Notes: generated by a model not told the origin, from the letters alone. A stretch of DNA of 64,000 nt from an uncultured Tenacibaculum sp. (GCF_947499065.1 NZ_CANMMT010000001.1:829108-893107), one strand, 5' to 3'. Numbered from the stretch's first letter, positions 53,354 to 62,969 are shown. Program-made: numbers and translations.

Positions 53354-54061
53354 CTACTTTCCGTTTAAACTCCAATCATATTCTAAGAATCGAACCTTGG
53401 CTTTAGGGTCTATCTTGGTGTTTGAATATTTGTTTAGGAAATCAATTAAAGATCCTTTTTTAGTAAAATCACCTTTAAACCACTCAAATATTTTTGAAAG
53501 CTCAACTTTATTTTTACTAATCTTATTTCTATTGGTGTCATTAATAAATTTCTTCATTAAATCTTTTGTCTTGGCTTCGTAATTAGCTTCTGTGAAAGCA
53601 AAGTTTCCTAATTGAGGACAAGAACCCGAAGCGCAATTTACACCTACATGTATTTTAGGATCGTTATAATCTTTACGTAAAATTTCGTGTTCAATATGAT
53701 TTAATGTGTAAGATTTACCTCCAACTTTTGCAAAAGGAATGCTCCAAGCATCTTTTCCTTTCTTTTTTATTTTTAAAATACTTTTTAAAGGGTAGTTGTC
53801 TAAAATTAATTTAATAGTATAGGCATTATAAGCATTTACCCAAAAAGCTTTTGTTTTTGCTGCAGACCATGATTTTTTAGGAGAAGTTTTTGCTAAATAA
53901 TCTAGGTAAATTTGCAATTTAGCTTCGTCTTTTTTGAATGCTTTATAGTTTACATTTCCTTTAGTGTTTACGTGTTTTTTTAATAGAGCATCGAAAGTTG
54001 ATGTTTGACTATAAGAGGTTAAGAAAAAAGATAAACTTAATATTAGAAATAAATTTTTCAT
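53354..54061 (-). CDS. DUF547 family exported protein of the arsenosugar locus
   Basis: A 235-residue protein with a signal peptide (MKNLFLILSLSFFLTSYSQ) and a DUF547 domain: KTKAFWVNAYNAYTIKLIL (about residues 67-86), NHIEHEILRK, then VGVNCASGSCP with a conserved Cys, and LEYDWSLNGK at the end. DUF547 proteins look like degenerate papain/transglutaminase folds and are often seen near ArsS/ArsM genes. The role is unknown. It is the first gene of the DUF547, AhpD-like and ArsS run on this strand. Confidence 0.88.
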   Translation of the reverse strand: MKNLFLILSLSFFLTSYSQTSTFDALLKKHVNTKGNVNYKAFKKDEAKLQIYLDYLAKTSPKKSWSAAKTKAFWVNAYNAYTIKLILDNYPLKSILKIKKKGKDAWSIPFAKVGGKSYTLNHIEHEILRKDYNDPKIHVGVNCASGSCPQLGNFAFTEANYEAKTKDLMKKFINDTNRNKISKNKVELSKIFEWFKGDFTKKGSLIDFLNKYSNTKIDPKAKVRFLEYDWSLNGK

Positions 54062-54142
54062 GCTTATTTGTTTTAAACTGTCTGTTTAGACGTTGACTTA
54101 TGTAAGACATTACAAAGGAAATAATGTTTATAGTAAATGTTC

Positions 54143-54150
54143 TATTTTTG
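54143..54150 (+). promoter_or_regulatory. Bacteroidota -7 promoter box of the 131-residue membrane protein
   Basis: TATTTTTG, an exact TAnnTTTG match, ends 46 bases before the ATG at 54197. Confidence 0.58.
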
Positions 54151-54196
54151 CAAAGCTAAAAAAGAAAATTGCTAATTTAATTTCAACAGTATTTTT

Positions 54197-54592
54197 ATGA
54201 TAAGACAAGTCATTGAGAAATGGGTTTTTATAAATTATTGCATGCAATATATAGGGTTATGGAATAAGTATGATATGCTTAATGGGGTTGTTCATGTGCT
54301 TAGAATTCAGATTTTTAATTTAGTGATGCCTTTTTTGACTATTCCATATTTCTATTTTGGAGGAAAGAGCGGCTTACCAGTTGTTTTAATAGGAGCTTTG
54401 TCTTTTTTTATTTCATCAAAATTAGTGCTCAAATTTGTCAAGAAAAATATAGATGTAGAAAAATTATCAAATTTATATGCTAAAACAAGTAGAGTTAAAA
54501 GGGGCTTAAACTTTATTTTTGGCTTTTTAATATCTATTTTATGTATACTTTTTCTTATTTTTTCATTTAAAATCTTAAATTATATTAGATAA
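54197..54592 (+). CDS. Small membrane protein of unknown function
   Basis: A 131-residue protein with three hydrophobic segments (about residues 38-52, 60-80 and 104-126) and a basic amphipathic middle (KKNIDVEKLSNLYAKTSRVKRG). I do not recognise a family. It marks the start of the accessory region: upstream lies the arsenosugar locus, downstream a broken membrane-protein frame and the Rhs genes. A small membrane protein is a plausible immunity-like or remnant cassette gene, but nothing in the sequence shows that. Confidence 0.6.
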   Translation: MIRQVIEKWVFINYCMQYIGLWNKYDMLNGVVHVLRIQIFNLVMPFLTIPYFYFGGKSGLPVVLIGALSFFISSKLVLKFVKKNIDVEKLSNLYAKTSRVKRGLNFIFGFLISILCILFLIFSFKILNYIR

Positions 54593-54619
54593 TAAGAAGA
54601 AAATAAAATGTAAGTTCAT

Positions 54620-54892
54620 ATGACTAGTTTAATTAAGTTTTATCTTAAAGTAAATTATTGTAGCCAAAAGATTGGTAACAAATATAATGTTGAAGGGGGA
54701 GTTGTTAATAAAATACTTTTAGAATGGTAGTTTATAACTTCTGGAATAGTTTTAGGAGGGTTGATTCTCTTGAGGGTAAGAAACGTTCTAGTCGCAGTTT
54801 TGATTATGGCTGGGTATGTTTATCTTTTTAGAACACTTTTAGCATTTAATATTTTTTATGTAACTGTAAAAAAGGGCTTAAAAGCATGCTAA
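54620..54892 (+). pseudogene. Small membrane-protein frame interrupted by an in-frame TAG
   Basis: From the ATG at 54620 one frame runs to a TAA at 54890-54892 with a single internal TAG at 54728-54730 (codon 37). The part after the stop encodes two strongly hydrophobic stretches (SGIVLGGLILL and NVLVAVLIMAGYVYLF) and a basic end (VKKGLKAC), like a real small membrane protein. The reading is coherent on both sides of the stop, which suggests a gene inactivated by one base change. Chance is not excluded. No homologue is recognised. Confidence 0.45.
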
Positions 54893-54961
54893 ATCGCTTC
54901 GTTTACACCTTTTAGGAATAATTTAAAACCAGAGGTTTTTGTGAGATAACAATAAAGGTTA

Positions 54962-54969
54962 TACTTTTG
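54962..54969 (+). promoter_or_regulatory. Bacteroidota -7 promoter box of the Rhs operon
   Basis: TACTTTTG, an exact TAnnTTTG match, ends 44 bases before the ATG at 55014. It would drive both Rhs genes and probably the lipoprotein gene after them. Confidence 0.6.
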
Positions 54970-55013
54970 TTTTATTATAAAAAACAAATTGCTAATTTTC
55001 AAAGATACTTTTT

Positions 55014-58000
55014 ATGAAAAAAATGTTTTTCAGCATTGCTATGCTTTTATGCGTGTTTGTACAAGCGCAAGAATTACCAAAGATCGTACCACCTTCTCCC
55101 AATGCTTCATCACTTCATGTTTATGGTAATAATAGTGTTAACTATTATTCAGGAACAGTAGGAGTTAGTATTCCAATTTACACGATAAATGATAATGGTA
55201 TTACAGTTCCAATTACGTTGCGTTATACTGGAGGTAATGGTATACGTGTTGATGAACAATCAAGTTGGGTTGGATTAGGCTGGGCATTAAATACTGGAGG
55301 AGCTATTTCGAGGGTAAAGAGAGGTACTGCTGATGAATCTACGGATGGTTTTATGAGTTATAACAGTTTACCAAAAGAGGAGTTAGATTCAGGTGGTAAT
55401 GTTGTTAATTCATTAGAATTGTTAGAAATTTCACAGGGAAAGAGAGATGGAGAGCCAGATAAGTTTTCTTATTCGTTACCCAGTGTATCAGGTAGTTTTT
55501 ATATAAATTATGATGAAAAAATTCATCTTAAGCCATTTAAAAATGTGCTAATAACTCATAAAAGAGGAGGAGTCAGTTCAGAAATTAGTTCCGCTAATTG
55601 TATTCCTAATGGGAATTTAAGAAGTTTTGAGGTTGTAGATGAAAAAGGGACTGTATATACTTTAGAAGATAAGGAATATAGTAACTCTAGGATGCTAAAT
55701 GGAGCTTTTTTGAATAAGATAGGTTATCCATCGAGTTGGTATTTATCTAAGATAGAGAATAAATTAAAGACAAATTCAATTACTTATGAGTATGAACCTT
55801 ATGTATACAAAATACTTAGGTTAAGTAGTAATTTTCAATCGACTGAAGAAATAGATAGCTATTCAGAGGAAGAGTATGTAGGTAAACGATTAAAGAAAAT
55901 AAATTTTTCAGGAGGAAGTATAGAGTTTGTAAAAAGTGCAATAACAAGAAAAGATATAGCAAATGAGAGTGCATTAGAATCAATAATTGTACGTGATACA
56001 AAAGGAAAACAAATAAAGAAAATAGTTTTTGACTATGGTTATTTTACAAATAATTCATTGGTTCCTTATAACTCTAATATAGCAGTTAGTAATGCTAATA
56101 GATTGGTGTTAAATTCTGTAAAAGAAGTTTCATTAGACGGTCAAGAAAAAGGGAGACATGATTTTATTTATAATACCTCTCATTTTTTACCATCTACATT
56201 TAGTAAGGCAAAAGACCATTGGGGTTATTACAATGGCCAAGTTAGCAATCAGAAATTTCAACCAAAGCATTTTTTTGAATGGTATAATGGAGTGACTAAT
56301 TCATGGAATATAGGTCTTTACGGTGAGTCTAATAGAGATCCTAATAGTACTTACGCAGCATCAGGTATCTTAAAGAAAATTATTTATCCAACAAAAGGGT
56401 CAACAACCTTTGAGTACGAAGGAAATCAAGCAAAAGATGCTCGATTAGCTAATAGGTTGATAGAGAAGAACACTAGTTTATATAAAATTTATAATTCGAA
56501 TGACAGTAGTACTTATGTAGATTTTAGGGTTGATTTATATTCAAATTCTGTTCCAATGACTGAGGCTGTTATAAATGCATTTAATTATTATCCAGATCAA
56601 TGTACACCTACAGTTTATATAAAGAGTTTGTCAGATGATAATAAGGTTTATACATTTTCTTTTGCAAGTCAAGGAGGACCCTCAGGGCCTGGTGGAGTAG
56701 GAATAGGGTCAGCATCAAGAAAAGTACTTTTACCTAAAGGTAATTACCGAGCTTATTTTGTAATGAACTCTACTACGATTAGTTGTGTAAATGCCGAACC
56801 AGCTACAATAGGAATAAGATGGACCAATGAACATAATGATGCAGATAAACCAGTAGGAGGAGTTCGTATAAAAAAGATACTAAATGATGATGGATTAGGT
56901 AATTTAACTACAAGAGAATTTATTTATACAAATGATGTAAATGAAAGCTCAGGAACAGTTACAAATGTTCCAGAGTATAGTTATCAAAATTACACTAAGG
57001 TAGGGAGTACATTTGTTCCATTATCTTATGCATTACGATTGAGTACTTCATCTTTACCATTAGTTACAGACCAAGGAAATACAGTTGGTTATAGTAAGGT
57101 AACAGAAATAGTAGGAGATGGTAGACAAGGGAAAACAGAATATTATTTTACAAGTTCTAAAGAGTATCATGATTCAAAGAATGGTTTTTTTGAGAGTAAT
57201 AATCAGTTAGATAAATTTTATTATTCAGGAAAAGAAATAAAAACTACTCCTTTAGTAGAAGATAATTCGATGTCTTATTTACGAGGATTATTATTAAAAA
57301 AGATAGATTATAAGAGTTCAAATAGTGCTTATGTTAAAGTTAAAGAGGAAGAAAATATTTACAACAACCTTTATCATTACTATGATAAACCAGGAATGGC
57401 TCATGCGAAAGAAGTTTCTAGAATAGTAGAAGGTTTAAAAATAGATAATGGGAGTCAATCATTAAATAGTATAAAGAAATATGCTATTCATTCAGGGTAT
57501 TCAGTTTTATCAGAACAAAGAGTTACTAGTTATTATAATGGGGAAAGTATAAGGAATACAACAAATTACCATTATCCAGAGAATGATAATATAGTGGTTC
57601 GTTTTTTACCAATAAAAACAGAAACTACAAACAGTAAGGGAGTTGTTTTAAAAACGGAAACCAAGTATGCAAAAGACGTAAATGATATAAAGCTAATTAA
57701 TGATAACCGAATTTCGGAACCTATAGAAGTAAGCTCTTATAAAAAGGAACCTAACAATCCGGAAGCTTTATTGTCAAAACAAAAAACTATATATAATACT
57801 ATTCACAATCCAGGAGGTTTGTATCTACCATCAAAAATCCAAACATCAAAAGGTACAGGAGTATTAGAAGACCGAGTAATTTACCATAGTTATGATGATA
57901 AGGGGAATCCAACAGAGGTAAGTAAAAAGGATGGAACTCGTATAGTTTATATCTGGGGATATCATAAAACACAACCAGTAGCCAAGATAGAAAACGCAAC

Positions 58001-58310
58001 ATTATCAGAAGTAACTGTTTATATAAGTAATATACAAGCAAAATCGAATGCTGATAATGATCGTACCATAGGAAGTTTAGGAAATGAAGGAGTTTTACGT
58101 AGTGCATTAAATGCTCTAAGAGCAGTTTCAGCTTTATCAAAAGCACAGATAACCACATTTACTTATGATTCATTAGTAGGGGTAACTAGTATTACAGACC
58201 CTAGAGGACAAACTATATATTATGAGTATGATAGCTTCAATAGATTAAAATATGTAAGAGATAATGAAGGTAAGCTATTAAAAGAAACAAAATACAACTA
58301 TAAAAACTAA
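55014..58310 (+). CDS. Large secreted YD/RHS-repeat protein (first of a tandem pair)
   Basis: A 1098-residue protein with a signal peptide (MKKMFFSIAMLLCVFVQAQ). The N-terminal part (about residues 20-110) reads NYYSGTVGVSIPIYTI, then VPITLRYTGGNGIRVDEQSSWVGLGW, like the SpvB/TcdB-type opening of Bacteroidota RHS proteins. A long beta-rich middle follows, and a few YD-type repeats come only near the end (EYDSFNRLKYVRDNEG, about residues 1070-1085). It lacks the RHS-associated core and any toxin tip. It ends 6 bases before the second Rhs gene, so the two are surely co-transcribed. It may form the shell or delivery partner of the second protein. Confidence 0.8.
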   Translation: MKKMFFSIAMLLCVFVQAQELPKIVPPSPNASSLHVYGNNSVNYYSGTVGVSIPIYTINDNGITVPITLRYTGGNGIRVDEQSSWVGLGWALNTGGAISRVKRGTADESTDGFMSYNSLPKEELDSGGNVVNSLELLEISQGKRDGEPDKFSYSLPSVSGSFYINYDEKIHLKPFKNVLITHKRGGVSSEISSANCIPNGNLRSFEVVDEKGTVYTLEDKEYSNSRMLNGAFLNKIGYPSSWYLSKIENKLKTNSITYEYEPYVYKILRLSSNFQSTEEIDSYSEEEYVGKRLKKINFSGGSIEFVKSAITRKDIANESALESIIVRDTKGKQIKKIVFDYGYFTNNSLVPYNSNIAVSNANRLVLNSVKEVSLDGQEKGRHDFIYNTSHFLPSTFSKAKDHWGYYNGQVSNQKFQPKHFFEWYNGVTNSWNIGLYGESNRDPNSTYAASGILKKIIYPTKGSTTFEYEGNQAKDARLANRLIEKNTSLYKIYNSNDSSTYVDFRVDLYSNSVPMTEAVINAFNYYPDQCTPTVYIKSLSDDNKVYTFSFASQGGPSGPGGVGIGSASRKVLLPKGNYRAYFVMNSTTISCVNAEPATIGIRWTNEHNDADKPVGGVRIKKILNDDGLGNLTTREFIYTNDVNESSGTVTNVPEYSYQNYTKVGSTFVPLSYALRLSTSSLPLVTDQGNTVGYSKVTEIVGDGRQGKTEYYFTSSKEYHDSKNGFFESNNQLDKFYYSGKEIKTTPLVEDNSMSYLRGLLLKKIDYKSSNSAYVKVKEEENIYNNLYHYYDKPGMAHAKEVSRIVEGLKIDNGSQSLNSIKKYAIHSGYSVLSEQRVTSYYNGESIRNTTNYHYPENDNIVVRFLPIKTETTNSKGVVLKTETKYAKDVNDIKLINDNRISEPIEVSSYKKEPNNPEALLSKQKTIYNTIHNPGGLYLPSKIQTSKGTGVLEDRVIYHSYDDKGNPTEVSKKDGTRIVYIWGYHKTQPVAKIENATLSEVTVYISNIQAKSNADNDRTIGSLGNEGVLRSALNALRAVSALSKAQITTFTYDSLVGVTSITDPRGQTIYYEYDSFNRLKYVRDNEGKLLKETKYNYKN

Positions 58311-58316
58311 CGAGCT

Positions 58317-61300
58317 ATGAAAAAGTTATTATATGTATTCTTATTACTAAGTTGCTATAGTTATGGGCAGCAAAGTATTATAGAAAAGAAAGATTATACG
58401 GTAACAGGTATCACCACCTTAACGGCTACGCAAAGTATAACATTAAAGCCCTTAACATGGATTAAGCCAGGTTCAACATTTACAGCAAAAATAGTTCAAG
58501 CCCCTTATGTTCCTTTAGTTTTTAGTAATGAAAACTATGTGTTTAATAGAACGTATAGAAAAGCAATGACAAGTCCATCAGAAATTACTAGCTCCAGTGA
58601 TGTATTAGAGAGTATTACTTATTTTGATGGATTAGGAAGAACAAAGCAAAGCATAGGTATCCGTCAAGGAACTAGTGGAAAGGATATTGTTACCCATATG
58701 GAATATGACGCTTTCGGACGTCAAACCAAAGAGTATTTACCCTATGCAGCAACTACACAAAACGGACAGATAAGAGCAGGGGATATCGCAACGGCTACTA
58801 AGTCGTATTACCAAGCTAATTATAGTGAAGATTTTGCAGGAGTATCTTTACCTAATGTAAATGCCTATTCAGAAAAAGAATTAGAGAATTCTCCATTAAA
58901 CAGGGTGTTAAAACAAGCAGCACCAGGACAAGATTGGCGTTTAGGAGGAGGACATGAAATAAAGTTCGACTACCAAGCAAATGTAGACGGTGAAGTAAAA
59001 ATATTTGGAGTAGCAACAGGGTTTGCAAACAATACTTACACACCAAGTTTAACAGGAGGAACCGCTTTTTATCCAGTAGGAACTTTATATAAAACAATAA
59101 CTAAGGATGAGAATTGGACGTCAGGTTTAGATCATACTACCGAAGAGTTTAAGAACAAGCAAGGACAGGTAATTTTAAAACGTACCTATAACAATAGCCA
59201 AAAACACGATACTTATTATGTGTATGATGATTATGGAAACTTAACCTATGTGTTACCACCAAAAATGGAAGGGACTACAGCATCATTAGCTACCATAATA
59301 AGTAAGTTAAACGACTTAGGGTATCAATATAAATATGACCATAGAAACCGTTTGGTAGAAAAGAGGATACCAGGAAAGGGTTGGGAATATATAGTATACA
59401 ATAAGTTGGATATGCCTGTAATGACGCAAGATGCAAATCAAAGAACAGAAATACCTAATGAATGGTTGCTTACTAAATATGATGCTATTGGACGTGTAGC
59501 TTATACAGGGATATATAACGATAATTCAACAAGAGTTCCTTTACAAAATGCTCTTTATAGTAATTCTTTTTCTCAATATGAAACAATGACAACTGTTTCT
59601 CAAAATATAAAAGGAGTTGATGTTTATTATACAAATGGCGCACTGCCTACAGGAGCTATTACTATTTACACTATTAATTATTACGATAACTATGTAGATT
59701 TACCAACAGGATTAACACCTACAGTAACTACAAGTTATGGTAAAACTTCAACAACAAATACCAAAGGATTAGCTACGGTAAGTAAAGTACGTGTATTAGG
59801 AACAAATAACTGGATTACAACGGTAACCTATTACGATGAAAAGGCACGACCAATTTATGTGTATTCAAAGAATGATGAATTACAAACAGTAGATATTGTA
59901 GAGAGTAAGTTAGATGATTTTACAGGAAAAGTCATAGAAACAAAGGCAATACATAAAAAGACAGGAAAAGCAGATATAGTAACTGTAGATAAGTTTTACT
60001 ATGACAATTTAGATAGGCTAACCAAACAAACCCAAACTATAGGAAGCAATACAGAGGTAATAGCAGAGAATAGTTATGATGAATTAGGGCAGTTAATAGA
60101 AAAGAAAGTAGGAGGAAAAACAGCTCAGTCTAGATTACAAACAGTAGATTACAAGTATAATGTACGCGGATGGTTAAAAAACATTAACCAAGATGCGAAT
60201 AATGACAATGATTTATTTAACTTTAGTCTAAAGTATAACGACATAACAGATGCTAAAAAACGTTTGTATAACGGAAACATTAGTCAAACAAGTTGGAATA
60301 CTTTAAATACAGATACAAGTTCAAAAACATATACCTATAGCTATGATGCGCTGAATAGAATTACAAATGCAACGGGGGCTACAACCTCAAACTATGATAT
60401 AGGAAGCATTTCTTATGATAAAAATGGAAACATTTTAACTTTAGTTAGAAAAGGACATATCAATAGTGCTGCAACTACTTTTGGAAATATGGATGTATTG
60501 TATTATTCCTATGACGCAGGAAATAAACTTACAAAAGTAAGAGATGACGGTAATGATATCTATGGATTTAAAGATGGAGCAAATCTAGGAACAGAATATG
60601 TTTACGATGCCAATGGAAATATGGTTCGTGATTATAATAAGGGAATAGGTACTTCATCGATAAATGGTATTACTTATAATCATTTGAATTTACCAACAGA
60701 GGTTAAGTTTAATAATTCAGATGCTCAAAAAATCAGTTATGTATATGATGCTAGTGGAGCAAAGTTGAAAAAGGTTGTTAATAACAATGGAAATATAACT
60801 ACTACAGAATACGCTGGAAACTACATCTATGAGAATAATGTTTTACAATTCTTTAACCACCCAGAGGGCTATATAAAGAAAGACAATACAGGTTTCAAAT
60901 ATGTATACCAATACAAAGACCACTTAGGAAATGTTAGGTTATCATATACTGATAGTAACAACGATGGTGTTATTACTCCAAGTACTGAGATTATAGAAGA
61001 ATCTAATTACTATCCTTTTGGTTTAAAACATAAAGGGTATAATAACGTAACTTCGTCACTTGGGAATTCTACTGCGCAGAAGTTTAAATACAATGGAAAG
61101 GAATTAGAAGAAGAACTTGGTTTAAACATGTATGAATATGGCGCTAGAAAATATATGCCTGATTTAGGTAGGTGGATAGGAGTAGATAAAAAAGCGGAAA
61201 AATATATGCCTGTTAGTCCGTATATTTATGGAGGGAATAATCCAGTTATATTTATTGACCCAAATGGAGAGGATATTATTATAGTTATAACAGGTAAAAT

Positions 61301-61973
61301 AGTTACAAACGCTAAGAAAGAAGGTTTAATTAGTACTAGTAGAGGTAATTATTATATGTACGAAGTTAATATTTATGATGTTACATCTTATGATGATTGG
61401 AAAGCTTCTCAATCAGGAGATTTGATAGGTCCAGTTTATAAAGGAGAATCAAAGACAACTTCTTTGTCCAGAGACGCTTGGGGAGGTAAAAAGTATGGTA
61501 AAAGAAGTTCTAAGAGGTATGGGAAGAACAATGAAGCACCACCTGGAACTTATTATTTAAATTATAATAAAGATGGTTTTGGAAGTAAAAAACATAAATT
61601 GAGACTATCGGATACTAAGGGAGGGCACTCAATAGTTGGTCCAGATGGAAAGAGGATAGCAATTGATATACATGGATGGAGTCCTCATGATGCAGTTGGA
61701 TGTTTTACAACTGGCTGTTCAGATAAGAAAAATAAAGGAGCTGATGGTTTTATTAGTCTATTACTATCTGCTTTAGAGAGCGGTGAAGATATACGAGTTA
61801 TTGTTGAAGAAAGGAAGGCAATAAAAGAGGTGAAAAATGGAAAATATACTGGAAAATATAAAGGTGTTACCGATAAAGAGTATGAAGAATATCTTTTTTG
61901 GAAAAAAATCTCTGATAATATGGAAAAGAGGTATCAAAAATGGTTGAAAAATGGTATGGAAGGTAAATGGTAA
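58317..61973 (+). CDS. RHS-repeat-core polymorphic toxin with L,D-transpeptidase-like tip
   Basis: A 1218-residue protein with a signal peptide (MKKLLYVFLLLSCYSYG). The N-terminal DUF6443 domain (about residues 72-210; ITYFDGLGRTKQSIGIR) is followed by many YD repeats (about 210-900) and the RHS-associated core (NMYEYGARKYMPDLGRW, then SPYIYGGNNPVIFIDPNG), ending near residue 984. The remaining 234 residues are a variable tip. In it, PPGTYYLNYN leads to IHGWSPHDAVGCFTTGCS with His1119, Gly1128 and Cys1129. This resembles YkuD L,D-transpeptidase or DUF5675-type catalytic motifs. A peptidoglycan-acting toxin is the best guess. The next gene, 13 bases on, is the likely immunity gene. Confidence 0.83.
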   Translation: MKKLLYVFLLLSCYSYGQQSIIEKKDYTVTGITTLTATQSITLKPLTWIKPGSTFTAKIVQAPYVPLVFSNENYVFNRTYRKAMTSPSEITSSSDVLESITYFDGLGRTKQSIGIRQGTSGKDIVTHMEYDAFGRQTKEYLPYAATTQNGQIRAGDIATATKSYYQANYSEDFAGVSLPNVNAYSEKELENSPLNRVLKQAAPGQDWRLGGGHEIKFDYQANVDGEVKIFGVATGFANNTYTPSLTGGTAFYPVGTLYKTITKDENWTSGLDHTTEEFKNKQGQVILKRTYNNSQKHDTYYVYDDYGNLTYVLPPKMEGTTASLATIISKLNDLGYQYKYDHRNRLVEKRIPGKGWEYIVYNKLDMPVMTQDANQRTEIPNEWLLTKYDAIGRVAYTGIYNDNSTRVPLQNALYSNSFSQYETMTTVSQNIKGVDVYYTNGALPTGAITIYTINYYDNYVDLPTGLTPTVTTSYGKTSTTNTKGLATVSKVRVLGTNNWITTVTYYDEKARPIYVYSKNDELQTVDIVESKLDDFTGKVIETKAIHKKTGKADIVTVDKFYYDNLDRLTKQTQTIGSNTEVIAENSYDELGQLIEKKVGGKTAQSRLQTVDYKYNVRGWLKNINQDANNDNDLFNFSLKYNDITDAKKRLYNGNISQTSWNTLNTDTSSKTYTYSYDALNRITNATGATTSNYDIGSISYDKNGNILTLVRKGHINSAATTFGNMDVLYYSYDAGNKLTKVRDDGNDIYGFKDGANLGTEYVYDANGNMVRDYNKGIGTSSINGITYNHLNLPTEVKFNNSDAQKISYVYDASGAKLKKVVNNNGNITTTEYAGNYIYENNVLQFFNHPEGYIKKDNTGFKYVYQYKDHLGNVRLSYTDSNNDGVITPSTEIIEESNYYPFGLKHKGYNNVTSSLGNSTAQKFKYNGKELEEELGLNMYEYGARKYMPDLGRWIGVDKKAEKYMPVSPYIYGGNNPVIFIDPNGEDIIIVITGKIVTNAKKEGLISTSRGNYYMYEVNIYDVTSYDDWKASQSGDLIGPVYKGESKTTSLSRDAWGGKKYGKRSSKRYGKNNEAPPGTYYLNYNKDGFGSKKHKLRLSDTKGGHSIVGPDGKRIAIDIHGWSPHDAVGCFTTGCSDKKNKGADGFISLLLSALESGEDIRVIVEERKAIKEVKNGKYTGKYKGVTDKEYEEYLFWKKISDNMEKRYQKWLKNGMEGKW

Positions 61974-61986
61974 AAAAAAGAATATT

Positions 61987-62583
61987 ATGACTATTAAAAA
62001 AACATTGTTTTTGATTTGTATTATTATGCTGATTAATTGTAAAAAGAAACAAGAGAAGAACAACTTAATCACTAATCACACAAAGAGTACTTCAAAAAGT
62101 ATTCAAATTAAGAAAGTAGATACATTGGATTTAAATGCTCTTGTGGGGCTATATTCAAAATCAAAAGTATCAGATACTATAATTCCTTTTACGGTTTATA
62201 AAACTAGTAAATCAGAAACTCTTTCTACAGAAGACTATGGATTTTACGAGTCTTATGATGTAAATAAAAAAAAATATGAAGCTACATTATTGAAAATGTT
62301 TAACCTTGATAAAAATCTAAATGATATTCTTATTAAAATTGAGCAAAATATAACTAAAGTTAGGAAATTTAACAGAGAGATTGTGTCTGATGATTATGAA
62401 GAATATAATAGTTTAGAAGGTGAAAGTTTTGCCTATTTATGTAATGTTAAAGACGATTTTGCTCTAAAGATGGCTGATAAAATTTTTGAAAATGAAAAAG
62501 CTAATAAGGAAGAGTTAAATAGAATTGCTGACTGGATACTCGAATCATTTCAAGACTCTACATATGTTAAAAAGATAAAATAA
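61987..62583 (+). CDS. Lipoprotein, candidate immunity protein of the Rhs tip
   Basis: With the start at 61987 the protein is a 198-residue lipoprotein (IIMLINC, about Cys18), mostly helical and charged, with no recognised family. The frame is open to 61951, but that reading overlaps the Rhs gene and lacks a signal start. It lies 13 bases after the Rhs toxin stop, the standard place of an immunity gene. Location in the periplasm would fit protection from a toxin that acts on peptidoglycan. The role is inferred from position and topology only. Confidence 0.7.
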   Translation: MTIKKTLFLICIIMLINCKKKQEKNNLITNHTKSTSKSIQIKKVDTLDLNALVGLYSKSKVSDTIIPFTVYKTSKSETLSTEDYGFYESYDVNKKKYEATLLKMFNLDKNLNDILIKIEQNITKVRKFNREIVSDDYEEYNSLEGESFAYLCNVKDDFALKMADKIFENEKANKEELNRIADWILESFQDSTYVKKIK

Positions 62584-62798
62584 CTAGGCAATCTAGTAAA
62601 ATGGTGCTAGGTACTCTCTATTTATATCACGACAAAAGAGTTCTATTATAGTGAGTGAAATATTCATTTGTAGTCTTAATAAAGAATAATACTGTTGAAG
62701 AGATGTTATTAAATAGTTTTATGGCTTATGGTCTGTAAGGTTATGCTACTGTAGAAGATACTTCTTAGTAGTGAAGTAACATAATTAAAACAAGCAAG

Positions 62799-62826
62799 AA
62801 GATGGACTTAGGTTCATCTTTTTGTT
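62799..62826 (+). terminator. Terminator downstream of the lipoprotein gene
   Basis: AAGATGGAC and GTTCATCTT pair over nine bases with one G-T wobble around a short loop, followed by a T-run. The 216 bases between it and the lipoprotein stop hold no clear gene. Confidence 0.7.
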
Positions 62827-62860
62827 TTTAACCTGATATATTAAAACTTAAATAAATCAG

Positions 62861-62931
62861 CCCCCGCTCCCGCTAGTTTGTAACTAGTGGCATGCATGAG
62901 TGATTCGTTAATAGATATTACTAAAACTACC
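62861..62931 (+). repeat. Rhs-downstream repeat, copy 1
   Basis: It begins sharply with CCCCCGCTCCCGC and has a nine-base hairpin with arms CCGCTAGTT and AACTAGTGG around TGT. It ends with the conserved TTAATAGATATTACTAAAAC segment and CTACC. Unlike copies 2 and 3 it lacks the GGTAGTTTT arm, so it has no terminator. Confidence 0.85.
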
Positions 62932-62969
62932 CAATTATTCTCATTAACATTTCTATGTTTTTTTTATTT

